Part shown: positions 1 through 6,608 of the stretch, piece after piece
How positions within the stretch are numbered: the stretch's first letter is position 1
Layout of the letters: each line of letters opens with the position of its first letter
Assembly (NCBI GenBank): GCA_021801945.1
Contig: JAKABE010000097.1
Span: forward strand, 1-9,403
Direction of reading: 5' to 3'
Length of the DNA stretch: 9,403 nt
Origin: Acidobacteriota bacterium
GTDB lineage: Bacteria; Acidobacteriota; Terriglobia; Terriglobales; Acidobacteriaceae
Notes under the pieces: generated by a model
The model's database searches: none
The model's input: only the letters and a program-made list of their open reading frames with translations
What the model was told of the DNA's origin: nothing
Position numbers and translations under genes: made by a program

Positions 1-52
1 CGCGAGATTTAGGTAGATTTTGCGGGTGCATTCGCGGGGGTCTATCGGATTC

Positions 53-135
53 GGGGTGGCCCAGGTCTGACCCGCCTGAGATGAATGGGTGCCCCATGTC
101 TCGCTTTTGAGACATGGGAAACCACAGACCTCGCC
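53..135 (+). repeat. REP-like hairpin repeat, copy 1 (upstream of RAYT)
   Basis: An 83-nt structured repeat. The inner stem is a perfect 10-bp inverted repeat (93-102 with 109-118) around a 6-nt loop. It is preceded by the head GGGTGCCCCA (87-96). An outer stem pairs AGGTCTG (63-69) with CAGACCT (125-131). A second copy in opposite orientation lies at 738-823 on the far side of the transposase. The two share the head, the GGTGGCCCAGGT-like 5' part and the GACCTC 3' part, but differ within the stems in ways that keep pairing. RAYT transposases are known to sit beside inverted REP copies like this. The boundaries are my alignment of the two copies by eye. Confidence 0.75.
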
Positions 136-168
136 GGGGCGTCCTTCGATTTTCCAAACAAACTTCTC

Positions 169-191
169 GGATATCGGATATAGGATATCGG
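169..191 (+). repeat. Short direct repeat of GGATATCGG before the RAYT start
   Basis: GGATATCGG occurs at 169-177 and again at 183-191, ending two bases before the transposase ATG. Each copy contains the palindrome GATATC. The second copy includes the TAGGA (181-185) that would serve as the ribosome-binding site. It may be a chance or slippage repeat; an operator role is speculative. Confidence 0.4.
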
Positions 192-192
192 C

Positions 193-743
193 ATGCCGAA
201 GGGACTGGTCCGTGATCAGCAAGCCGGATGTTTCCACTTCGTCACTTTCAGTTGTTATCGACGTCAACCTTACCTTGGCGCCGCGGCGGCGCGGAGCCTG
301 TTGGAGCGGTCGCTTGAAGCGATGCGAAAGCGTTATCTGTTCGTTGTCGGTGGCTACGTGGCGATGCCGGAGCACGTTCATCTCCTGGTGAGCGAGCCGG
401 GTCAGGCGCTCCTCTCGAATGCAATTCAGGCGCTTAAGCTAATGCAATTCAGGCGCTTAAGCTGTCGGTTTCGGTTCAGAGCCGCGACCGTCCTTTCTGG
501 CAGGCACGGTACTACGATTTCAACCGGCGCAGCGAGGAGAAGCGTATCGAGAAACTCCGGTACATCCACCGCAATCCGGTTGTGCGCGGCCGGGTCGCGA
601 AACCGGAAGACTGGCGGTGGTCGAGCTTTCGGCACTACGCAGAAGGCGCGGAGATCGCTTTCGAGATCGAGTCGCAATGGACGGCCGCACGGCGTGGAAA
701 CCGGTTGCCGGAGCATTTGCGCTACCGGGAAAAGGCTGGCTGA
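193..743 (+). pseudogene. REP-associated tyrosine transposase (RAYT, IS200/Y1 type), frameshifted
   Basis: A single-strand DNA transposase of the Y1 HUH family, domesticated type that acts on REP hairpins. The intact frame starts at ATG 193, with TAGGA seven bases upstream. It shows MPEHVHLL, whose two histidines (about residues 61 and 63) form the HUH metal site. A perfect 23-bp tandem duplication (418-440 and 441-463) then shifts the frame. With one copy removed, the reading continues as FWQARYYDFN, KLRYIHRNPV (catalytic Tyr about residue 116, in the YxxxN arrangement) and EDWRWSSFRHY, and stops at 741-743. That gives 175 aa, the usual RAYT length. As it stands, translation from 193 leaves the family after about residue 82 and runs on out of frame to 831. 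The gene is therefore probably inactive, although the lesion is recent and precisely reversible. It is flanked on both sides by inverted REP-like repeats. Confidence 0.88.
418..463 (+). repeat. Perfect 23-bp tandem duplication inside the RAYT gene
   Basis: Positions 418-440 and 441-463 are identical (unit begins aatgcaattc and ends cttaagct). Twenty-three is not a multiple of three, so the duplication shifts the frame by two bases. Deleting either copy restores a continuous 175-codon transposase. Absence of any difference between the copies suggests a recent slippage or recombination event, or an assembly artefact. Confidence 0.95.
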
Positions 744-823
744 GGTCCGCGCTCTCCCAGGTCCGAAAACCCGGAAATGGGGCACCCAATCTTCCTGGCA
801 GGGTCGGACCCGGGCCGCCCGCC
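738..823 (-). repeat. REP-like hairpin repeat, copy 2 (downstream of RAYT, inverted)
   Basis: Read on the minus strand this repeats the plan of the copy at 53-135: a GGCGGCCCGGGTCCGACCC-like start, the head GGGTGCCCCA (complement of 778-787), an imperfect 10-bp stem (756-765 with 772-781, 8 of 10 pairs) with a 6-nt loop, and the end GACCTC. The outer stem pairs GGTCCG (744-749) with CGGACC (805-810), where the other copy has AGGTCTG/CAGACCT. The transposase stop codon (741-743) lies inside the repeat edge. Confidence 0.7.
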
Positions 824-886
824 ATACCTGAAGTTTGGAAAATTCTGACCGGAGCGGTTTCCGGCAATCGTCAAGGAGAATGGGCA

Positions 887-2059
887 ATGATGCGGCGACG
901 GAGATTCCTGAAAGAGCTGGCGACTGCGGCCAGTATTCCTTTTATTTCGAACCTGCGGGCCTTTTCGGCTTACGCGGCGGACGCGCCGGCTGTCCCTGCG
1001 CGAATCAAGGCGTTCGATCTCGATTTCAACTGGTTCTTCAATTCGGCTACCAAACAATCCGAATTCGCGCCTCCCGGCTACTACGCCGAGGCGGACCCAG
1101 AGGAACACATCCGCTGGTATCACGACCTCGGGGCGAATGTCATACAGACGTTCGCCGTCTCCTGCAATGGGTACGCGTGGTATCGGAACGGCTTTGTTCC
1201 GCCCGAACCCGGCTTGAAGTACGACTTTCTCCCCGAGATGGTGCGCCTTGGCCACAAGCAAGGCATGCTGGTTATGGGATACTTCTGTGTCGGTGCAAAC
1301 TCGAAGTGGGGCGCGGACCATCCCGATCTCAGCTATGGCACGCCTTCCACCTATCACATCCCCTTTACCGACGCGTACCTGGACTACCTGAGCCACTCGA
1401 TGGCAGACGCCATCCAGAAGACGGGAATGGATGGCTACATGATCGACTGGGTGTGGAACCCGCAGTCCAGGCTTCGCGCCTCGGGCTGGCTGCCCGCGGA
1501 GAAAAAGCTCTTCGATCAGTTGACGGGAAAATCCTTTCCCGCGAGCGGGCAGCTCGACGCCGAATCAACGCTGGTGTATGAGCGCAAAGCCATCGACCGT
1601 TGCTGGGATCGAATCAAGGAAGCCCGGGATCGTGTCGACCCTCGGTGCATCATTTGGCTCTCCTGCAACGACCTTTCGAATCCTACCGTCACCGGTTCCA
1701 GAATGTTGAAAGAGGTCGACTGGGCCATGAATGAATCTCCGGATCCGAAGCTCTACCGCATGGGAGAGCAGATGGTTGGCCCGAAGACGCGAATGATCCA
1801 GAATGTCGTGGGCTGGCTCGGCCACGATGCGGAGAAGTTTCTCTCTGACCCGGCCAATCACGATCTTGATCTGTATGGGTTCGCCACGCCGAGGGCGAAC
1901 TCCCTTCTGCCTCCGGTCAAGGACTACCTGACCAAACCAATGGCCTGTTTTGCCGGCAGTGATAAAGGGAGCGTCAATGATCGCAATATCGCAGCACTGG
2001 CGCGCTTCTATCGAGGCTTGCCTCTCGGCGGAAACAAGACCAACGCGGCCTGCAGTTGA
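887..2059 (+). CDS. Exported (Tat-signal) glycoside-hydrolase-like TIM-barrel protein
   Basis: A 390-aa protein. ATG 887 is chosen because AAGGAG (873-878) lies eight bases upstream and because it exposes a twin-arginine-type signal at once (RRRRFLKE, then a hydrophobic stretch to about residue 22, with a likely cut near AYAADA at 28-33). The mature part reads like a (beta/alpha)8 glycosidase: AFDLDFNWFF (about 42-51), GANVIQTFAVSCNGYAWY (about 82-99), GMLVMGYFCVGAN (about 126-138), and MDGYMIDWVWNP (about 181-192). Asp187 in the last of these sits at a strand end, where such enzymes carry a catalytic acid. I do not recognise the exact CAZy family; a GH29-like or unclassified retaining hydrolase is possible. 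The next gene, 84 bp downstream on the same strand, is an alpha-galactosidase, which supports a role in polysaccharide breakdown outside the cytoplasm. Tat export suggests folding before export, or a cofactor. Confidence 0.72.
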   Translation: MMRRRRFLKELATAASIPFISNLRAFSAYAADAPAVPARIKAFDLDFNWFFNSATKQSEFAPPGYYAEADPEEHIRWYHDLGANVIQTFAVSCNGYAWYRNGFVPPEPGLKYDFLPEMVRLGHKQGMLVMGYFCVGANSKWGADHPDLSYGTPSTYHIPFTDAYLDYLSHSMADAIQKTGMDGYMIDWVWNPQSRLRASGWLPAEKKLFDQLTGKSFPASGQLDAESTLVYERKAIDRCWDRIKEARDRVDPRCIIWLSCNDLSNPTVTGSRMLKEVDWAMNESPDPKLYRMGEQMVGPKTRMIQNVVGWLGHDAEKFLSDPANHDLDLYGFATPRANSLLPPVKDYLTKPMACFAGSDKGSVNDRNIAALARFYRGLPLGGNKTNAACS

Positions 2060-2143
2060 TCGGTACGATTTGTCGCAGTAGTAGTATTCTGGGACCTCCG
2101 AGGAAACTGCAGTTGAAGCGCCCTGGGCGCGTAGAGGTGAACG

Positions 2144-3328
2144 ATGAGATTGCTGTGCATTGGAGTGCTGGCGGTTGCCGCAACGAGCGCGAGCCTGGTT
2201 GCGCACACGCAGGAGATGGCGGCGACTCCGCCGATGGGGTGGAGCACGTGGAACCACTTCAAGCACGACATCGACGATGCGCTGATCCGCAAAGAGGCGG
2301 ATGCGCTGGTGGCGAGCGGAATGCGCGATGCGGGATACGTCTACGTGCATATCGATGGCGGCTGGCAGGGCTATCGCGACGCCTCGGGCGTGCTGCACCC
2401 CAACAGCAGTTTCCCGGACATGAAGGCGCTCGGCGATTACATCCACTCGAAGGGGCTGAAGTTCGGAATTTACTCGGGGCCTGGGGCGAAGAGCTGCGCC
2501 GGGGCGCCGGCGAGCCTCGGCTACGAGGCGCAGGACGCGAAGATGTTTGCCTCGTGGGGCGTGGATTATCTGAAGTACGACCTGTGCAGCTTCAGGGAGA
2601 ACATGAAAGAGGAGTCGGGCGGGGATGTCGAGAAGTCCGACGCCATCATGAAGGCCGCCTACGAAAAGATGCACCAGGACCTGCAGGCGACGGGACGGCC
2701 GATTCTGTTCAGTCTGTGCCAGTACGGATGGGGCAGGGTGTGGACGTGGGCCCCTGAGGTTGGCGGCAGCATGTGGAGGACGAGCGGGGATATCAGCGAC
2801 AAGTACGACAGCATGGCCATCAACGGCTTTGGCGAGGCGGGACTGTCGCAATATGCCGGGCCGGGGCATTGGAACGATCCCGATTTTCTCGAAGTGGGCA
2901 ACAGCGGCATGAACGCCGACGAGCAGAGGACCCACTTCAGCTTGTGGGCGATGCTGGCCGCTCCGCTGATGGCCGGCAACGACGTGGCGGCGATGACGGA
3001 GGAGACGAAAAGCATTCTGCTGAATCGCGAGGTGATCGCGGTGGATCAGGACGCGCTGGGGCGGGAGGGCGAGCGCGCCTGGAAAGAAGGGCCGCTCGAG
3101 GTGTGGGCGAAGCCGCTCAAGGACGGATCGCTGGCGGTGGCGCTCTTCAACCGCACCACGACGGCAACACGGATGACGCTGCGGCTCAGGGATGTGGAAT
3201 GGACAGGGCCGGCCGCGGCGCGGGATCTATGGGCGCACAAGGATATCGGCGTGCTGAGCCCGGAAAGCTCATTCACGGTGCCCATGCACGGCGTGATGAT
3301 GCTGCGGCTCAGCCATCCGCGGCCGTGA
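2144..3328 (+). CDS. Alpha-galactosidase, glycoside hydrolase family 27 (secreted)
   Basis: A 394-aa enzyme that releases terminal alpha-linked galactose (melibiose, raffinose-type sugars, galactomannan side chains) with retention of configuration. ATG 2144 follows AGAGGTG by a few bases and gives a Sec signal peptide (residues 1 to about 22; MRLLCIGVLAVAATSASLVA). GH27 hallmarks appear in order: PPMGWSTWNHF (29-39), HIDGGWQGY (69-77), YLKYDLC (142-148) with the nucleophile Asp146, WRTSGDISD (211-219) with the acid/base Asp216, and GPGHWNDPDFLEVGN (239-253). The barrel is followed by a short C-terminal beta domain (about 305-390; GPLEVWAKPLKDGSLAVALFN), the normal length for bacterial GH27. 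The lone Cys118/Cys148 pair could form the disulfide near the active site seen in family members. The cysteine at position 5 lies inside the hydrophobic signal, so a lipoprotein is unlikely. It is probably co-transcribed with the Tat-signal protein upstream. Confidence 0.93.
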   Translation: MRLLCIGVLAVAATSASLVAHTQEMAATPPMGWSTWNHFKHDIDDALIRKEADALVASGMRDAGYVYVHIDGGWQGYRDASGVLHPNSSFPDMKALGDYIHSKGLKFGIYSGPGAKSCAGAPASLGYEAQDAKMFASWGVDYLKYDLCSFRENMKEESGGDVEKSDAIMKAAYEKMHQDLQATGRPILFSLCQYGWGRVWTWAPEVGGSMWRTSGDISDKYDSMAINGFGEAGLSQYAGPGHWNDPDFLEVGNSGMNADEQRTHFSLWAMLAAPLMAGNDVAAMTEETKSILLNREVIAVDQDALGREGERAWKEGPLEVWAKPLKDGSLAVALFNRTTTATRMTLRLRDVEWTGPAAARDLWAHKDIGVLSPESSFTVPMHGVMMLRLSHPRP

Positions 3329-3358
3329 TGCGGCTGGGCAACGGTTTGAGTCGGGAAG

Positions 3359-3700
3359 TCGGATCGCCTCGACGGCGAAGCCGGCGGTATCGTGATCCGT
3401 GCCTGCACTTACCCGGCCCTTGTTCTCGGCGATGTGCTTGCGCTTGCGTCCGCCGCCCGGTTTGCGCACCCGTGTGGTCTCCACCTCCGGCTTCTGCTCG
3501 ATCTCTTCGATGCCGCGGGCAATGGTGCTGCGGACCAGGCCGGTGATACGCACCACTACGCTGCCGCCGCCAAAGCCGCAGGTGCGGGCCTCGGCGGCGG
3601 CAAATCGACGCCGCCCCTGCTCGTCCAAAACCGGGAACAAAGCTGCATAACGCCGTCGTATGCCGGCCAAAGCGCCAGGACGGGTGGCGCACCCTGTGCT
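3359..3700 (-). pseudogene. ISAzo13-family transposase remnant with internal deletion
   Basis: The minus strand from about 3670 reads IRRRYAALFPVLDEQGRRRF, AAAEAR, ITGLVRSTIARGIEEIE and VRKPGGGRKRK. This is the N-terminal helix-turn-helix region I recognise from ISAzo13-type (Rhodopirellula DDE) transposases. It then passes directly, near 3437-3446, into HIAENKGRVSAGTDHDTAG and FAVEAIR. In full-length members that segment (NKGWVSVGxDHDTAxFAVxxIRRWW) belongs to the DDE catalytic half, roughly 200 residues further on. The middle of the gene is therefore missing, and similarity ends at about 3359, where the expected RRWW and everything after it are gone. No ATG is visible; TTG 3670 is the first candidate start. 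It lies 30 bp past the alpha-galactosidase stop in convergent orientation and is certainly not functional. Confidence 0.72.
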
Positions 3701-3728
3701 TTTACTATCTCAACCCCCACACGCCTGA

Positions 3729-3768
3729 GGGTGCCCCACCCTTCGCCTCTTTTCCGGCGAAGGGTGGG
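3729..3768 (+). repeat. REP-like hairpin with GGGTGCCCCA head (solitary)
   Basis: The head GGGTGCCCCA (3729-3738) leads into a perfect 13-bp inverted repeat (3735-3747 with 3756-3768) around an 8-nt loop containing CTTTT. The head is identical to that of the two repeats flanking the RAYT, but the stem sequence is different and their outer stem is absent. An additional 7-bp inverted pair, GCACCCT (3689-3695) with AGGGTGC (3728-3734), lies at its left. It probably belongs to the same wider family of dispersed intergenic hairpins. It lies 25 bp past the end of the Imm-like gene. Confidence 0.65.
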
Positions 3769-3793
3769 CTGGCATGCGATGGCCCCGATTGAA

Positions 3794-4108
3794 TCAGTGG
3801 CTGGGCAGCGGATGCCGCGGCGGCATCGGCTTTACTTTGCCCTCGGCAGCCCAGCCGATGGCGATAAACCAGCCGAAAACGGTCCAGCCCAGGAAGACAT
3901 TCAGCGCCGCGATCCAGGTCGCCGATTCGCAGTCGCGAAAAAATGCCAGGATCGTGGGGAGCAGATAAACCGCAATGGCCAGCAGGAAGAGCAACAGGTT
4001 CAATGGCGCCAGCAGGTTCGCGTCCTGCCGCGCCAGTCCGTCCAAGAGGATCAAGAGCGCGGCGAGGCTCACACCTGCGGCCACGAAGAGGCGGAACAGG
4101 GGGGTCAT
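3794..4108 (-). CDS. Superinfection-immunity (Imm) family small membrane protein
   Basis: A 104-aa membrane protein. ATG at 4108 is preceded by a strong GGGAGGTGG (complement of 4112-4120), about three to seven bases away. Two or three hydrophobic helices are visible: about residues 3-25 (LFRLFVAAGVSLAALLILL), 32-58 (LLAPLNLLLFLLAIAVYLLP) and 66-90 (WIAALNVFLGWTVFGWFIAI). The signature YLLPTILAFFRDC...ALNVFLGWTVFGWFIAIGWA matches the Imm_superinfect family (T4 Imm-like), in which a phage protein blocks DNA entry of a second phage. Most chromosomal members have no tested function, so an immunity role is inference. It lies 137 bp downstream of the trehalose-6-phosphate synthase on the same strand and could share its transcript. 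Confidence 0.8.
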   Translation of the reverse strand: MTPLFRLFVAAGVSLAALLILLDGLARQDANLLAPLNLLLFLLAIAVYLLPTILAFFRDCESATWIAALNVFLGWTVFGWFIAIGWAAEGKVKPMPPRHPLPSH

Positions 4109-4245
4109 AAGCCACCTCCCGATAGGTCATCCAGTGTACGGCTCTTTTGAGTCGCGTGCGCGTCCGGTTTTCGTCCTATCGAAACCAGTCGCGCCTGCCG
4201 GCCTTCCCGGCGCTCCGGCTCTCGCAGCAGGGTTTGCTCTCCGCC
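4109..4245 (-). other. Spacer between otsA and the Imm-like gene
   Basis: These 137 bases contain the strong SD of the Imm-like gene (4112-4120) and a short GCCGG/CCGGC hairpin near 4197-4211. I see no T-tract terminator and no convincing promoter. Read-through from otsA is possible. Confidence 0.4.
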
Positions 4246-6486
4246 TTAAACCTCCGCGCCCAAGTGGCTGCGCTCCGCAAGGCGGAAGGCCACCCGCTCC
4301 TGGTCGCGCAGACGCGCCGCATCCACCAGCATGTGGCCTGCCCAGCGATAGATGTTGAACTGGCTGATCAGCGAGCGCATGGAGCGCATCCGGTCGCGCT
4401 GCTCGTCGGCCGGCATGGTCAGCGCCGTGGCCAGGGCCTCGCTGCTCGCCTCCAGGTCATAAGGATTCACAATCAGCGCTTCGGTCAACTCGCGGGCCGC
4501 TCCGGTGAACTCGCTCAGCACCAGCACTCCGCGCAGGTCGGTGCGGGCAGCCACAAACTCCTTGGCCACCAGGTTCATGCCGTCGTGCAGGCTGCTCACG
4601 TAGCACACATCCGCGGCCCGATAGAGGCGGAACACCTCCGGCGGCTCGTGATGGCTGCGCTGCAGCAGGATGGGCTTGTACTCCCGGTCGCCGAAGCGCC
4701 GGTTGATGCGGTCGGCGAGCTGCTCCACCGCCTCATTCAGCTCCTGGTAGCGCGGGATCTTGACGCGGCTGGGCGCCGCAAGCTGCACAAACGAGAAACG
4801 CCCCAGATATTCCGGGTGCCGCTCGAGCAGCCGTTCCACCGCCAGCAGCCGCTCTTCCACGCCCTTGGTGTAGTCCAGGCGGTCCACGCCGACACCCAGC
4901 AGGGCATCCTTCGGCAGGCCCAGCTCACGCCACACCTGGGCGCGGCATTCCGCCACGCTGGGCGCCGTCTCCACCCAGCGCACCGGCCACTCCAGCGAGA
5001 TCGGATAGGGCCGCACCAGCGTGCGCCGCCCCTGCCGCACCACCGCGTTATCGGTGCGGTCGATGCGCGTTTCCAGGTATCGGTCGACCGAATTGAGAAA
5101 GTTATTGCAGTGCAGTTGCGTGTGAAAGCCCACAATGCTGCTGCCCAACAGGCCTTCCAGCAGCTCGTTCCGCCACGGGCAGATGCCGATGCGCTCGTCG
5201 TTGGGCCAGGGAATGTGCCAGAAGGTCAGCACCGTCGCCGCCGGCAGCCGCTTGCGGATCATGGCCGGCGCCAGCGCAAAATGATAGTCCTGCACCAGGA
5301 TAATCGGGTCCTTCGAATCCACCTCGCTGCAGACCGCGTCGGCGAACTTCTGATTGACGGCCTTGTAGTGACGCCAGTCATCGGCGCGGAAGACCGGGCG
5401 CGCGTGCGCCACGTGGCAAAGCGGCCACAGCCCCTCGTTGGCAAAGCCGTAATAGTAGCCTTGCTGTTCGTCCTCTGACAGCCACACCCGGCGGATCGAA
5501 TAGGACTCCTCGCCCGGCGGCACCCGCAGGTGATTGGACCGGTCCACGGTTTCCCGATCGGCGGTGCCGCTGCCGTGCGCCACCCACACGCCCGAGCAGG
5601 CGCGCATGATCGGCTCCAGCGCCGTCACCAGTCCGCTGGCCGGATGCCGCACCTGGACTCTTCCGTCGCTCAGCCGGTCGTGGACATAAGGCTCACGGTT
5701 GGCCAGGATTACGATTTTCTCGCCCTGCAGAACGCGATTCAGCGTGTGCTTCAGCCGTTCGGCGCTCCAGCGGACGGGGTCGTCTTCGCGCTCGCTCACA
5801 ATGCGCCCGATCAGCTCGCGCATGTCCCGGAGGATGGGCTGAAACTCGCGGCTCTGCTTGCCCCGGCCGCGCAGCAGATCGCGCAGCTCCAGGCTCCACT
5901 CATGGCGCGCCTGCCGCGTCACCAGCATGGGGATGCCAAAGGCCAGCAGCGCCAGTACGCCGAAGATCGCCAGCAGGAAGGTCTGCGCCCGGCGCTCGCG
6001 CCGGTCGACGTAGCTCAGGTCGTGCACCAGGATCGCGTAGCCCAGCGTCTGCCCCCCCTGGACGACCGGCATCGCGCTCACCAGCGCCTGGCCGGCAGGC
6101 AGCGTGGCCACCGTGCTCCACGTCGGCGCCGCGCCGCGATGGGGGGCCTTTTCCATATCCCGCACCCGCGGACCGATGTCCAGGCAACTGAAGGCGTGGG
6201 GAAAATCGGCGGTGATGGCCTGCGTCGAGTAGTCCTGGCCGCACGCGGCCGCCCCGATCACCCGCTGGTCGCTGTCGAGCACATTCAGTTGCTGGGTGAG
6301 GCGGGCGGGATCGTTCCAGGAGTCGGCGAGGGCGGGCTGGGCACTCCGCAGCACCAACTGCGCGCGCTCCTGCATGTCGAGCTCCGACCAGTGGCGGACA
6401 GTGCTCTCTACCACCCCCGACGCCGCAAACGTCAGCACCGCCAGCCCCACGATCAGGGCGAGGATCAGCCGCGCCACTCGTGTCAT
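4246..6486 (-). CDS. otsA: Trehalose-6-phosphate synthase (GT20) with N-terminal membrane/extracytoplasmic module
   Basis: A 746-aa protein that makes trehalose 6-phosphate from UDP-glucose and glucose 6-phosphate. The ATG at 6486 places the first TM at residues 7-26; an extension to TTG 6552 is open but lacks a good start. About 140 extracytoplasmic residues follow, then a second TM (about 169-189), a charged helical linker (about 190-255), and the GT20 domain (about 257-730). Conserved sites of the synthase are present: [15 protein letters not shown] (about 344-358), VQDYH (Asp400), FWHIPWP (His424), DRLDYTKG (Arg536, Lys541) and [10 protein letters not shown] (Asp635). The N-loop reads LANREPYVH and PASGL rather than SNRLP and GGL, a variant that may mark this clade. 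E. coli OtsA is about 470 aa, so the first 250 residues are an addition. No otsB phosphatase is in the window. The SD is weak (TAGGA only two bases from the ATG). Confidence 0.9.
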   Translation of the reverse strand: MTRVARLILALIVGLAVLTFAASGVVESTVRHWSELDMQERAQLVLRSAQPALADSWNDPARLTQQLNVLDSDQRVIGAAACGQDYSTQAITADFPHAFSCLDIGPRVRDMEKAPHRGAAPTWSTVATLPAGQALVSAMPVVQGGQTLGYAILVHDLSYVDRRERRAQTFLLAIFGVLALLAFGIPMLVTRQARHEWSLELRDLLRGRGKQSREFQPILRDMRELIGRIVSEREDDPVRWSAERLKHTLNRVLQGEKIVILANREPYVHDRLSDGRVQVRHPASGLVTALEPIMRACSGVWVAHGSGTADRETVDRSNHLRVPPGEESYSIRRVWLSEDEQQGYYYGFANEGLWPLCHVAHARPVFRADDWRHYKAVNQKFADAVCSEVDSKDPIILVQDYHFALAPAMIRKRLPAATVLTFWHIPWPNDERIGICPWRNELLEGLLGSSIVGFHTQLHCNNFLNSVDRYLETRIDRTDNAVVRQGRRTLVRPYPISLEWPVRWVETAPSVAECRAQVWRELGLPKDALLGVGVDRLDYTKGVEERLLAVERLLERHPEYLGRFSFVQLAAPSRVKIPRYQELNEAVEQLADRINRRFGDREYKPILLQRSHHEPPEVFRLYRAADVCYVSSLHDGMNLVAKEFVAARTDLRGVLVLSEFTGAARELTEALIVNPYDLEASSEALATALTMPADEQRDRMRSMRSLISQFNIYRWAGHMLVDAARLRDQERVAFRLAERSHLGAEV

Positions 6487-6608
6487 AATCCTATTCAACC
6501 ACGCAAGGCGGCTTGTGACTCCAACTCTTCGTTTCCTCCCGGATTCCCACAACCCTGACGGTCAGGATTGACCCTTTGCCCCTTCTGGGCAAGGGAGATA
6601 ATGAGGCT
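6487..6608. promoter_or_regulatory. Divergent intergenic region otsA / nucleotidyltransferase, with hairpins
   Basis: These 122 bases must hold the promoters for both directions. I find no clear -35/-10 pair. A 13-nt palindrome CCTGACGGTCAGG lies near 6554-6566. A hairpin, CCCTT(T)GCCC (6572-6581) with GGGCAAGGG (6587-6595), overlaps AAGGGAG (6591-6597), the best ribosome-binding site for the gene at 6609. The structure could hide that site in the mRNA or may simply be a repeat remnant. Confidence 0.4.

Larger units (their letters stand above)
3329..3793. other. Gene-free interval between convergent genes
   Basis: These 465 bases hold no intact gene. They contain the ISAzo13 transposase remnant (about 3359-3700), a 6-bp stem hairpin GCGCCA/TGGCGC (3672-3677 with 3685-3690), and the REP-like hairpin at 3729-3768. 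I see no stem followed by a T-run that would mark an intrinsic terminator for either neighbour. Confidence 0.7.

Noticed and set aside
617..886. Upstream extension of the Tat-signal protein to 617
   Set aside because: The extension runs over the RAYT 3' part and the REP-like repeat. The ATG at 887 has an AAGGAG and begins a twin-arginine signal.
1565..2935. 456-codon minus-strand frame across the two glycosidase genes
   Set aside because: It is antisense to two genes with clear signal peptides and catalytic motifs. Its product has no recognisable feature.
3735..3768. Intrinsic terminator for the Imm-like or alpha-galactosidase gene
   Set aside because: The stem is strong but neither strand has a T-run after it. 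The GGGTGCCCCA head marks it as a dispersed repeat.
3392..4150. Plus-strand frames between the alpha-galactosidase and otsA
   Set aside because: They are antisense to the ISAzo13 remnant and the Imm-like gene, with no family features.
4147..5478. Long open plus-strand frame (443 codons) opposite otsA, and further long frames to 6558
   Set aside because: The predicted protein is a low-complexity mix of Arg, Ala, His and Gln with no motif. The minus strand carries complete GT20 motifs. It is a high-GC shadow.
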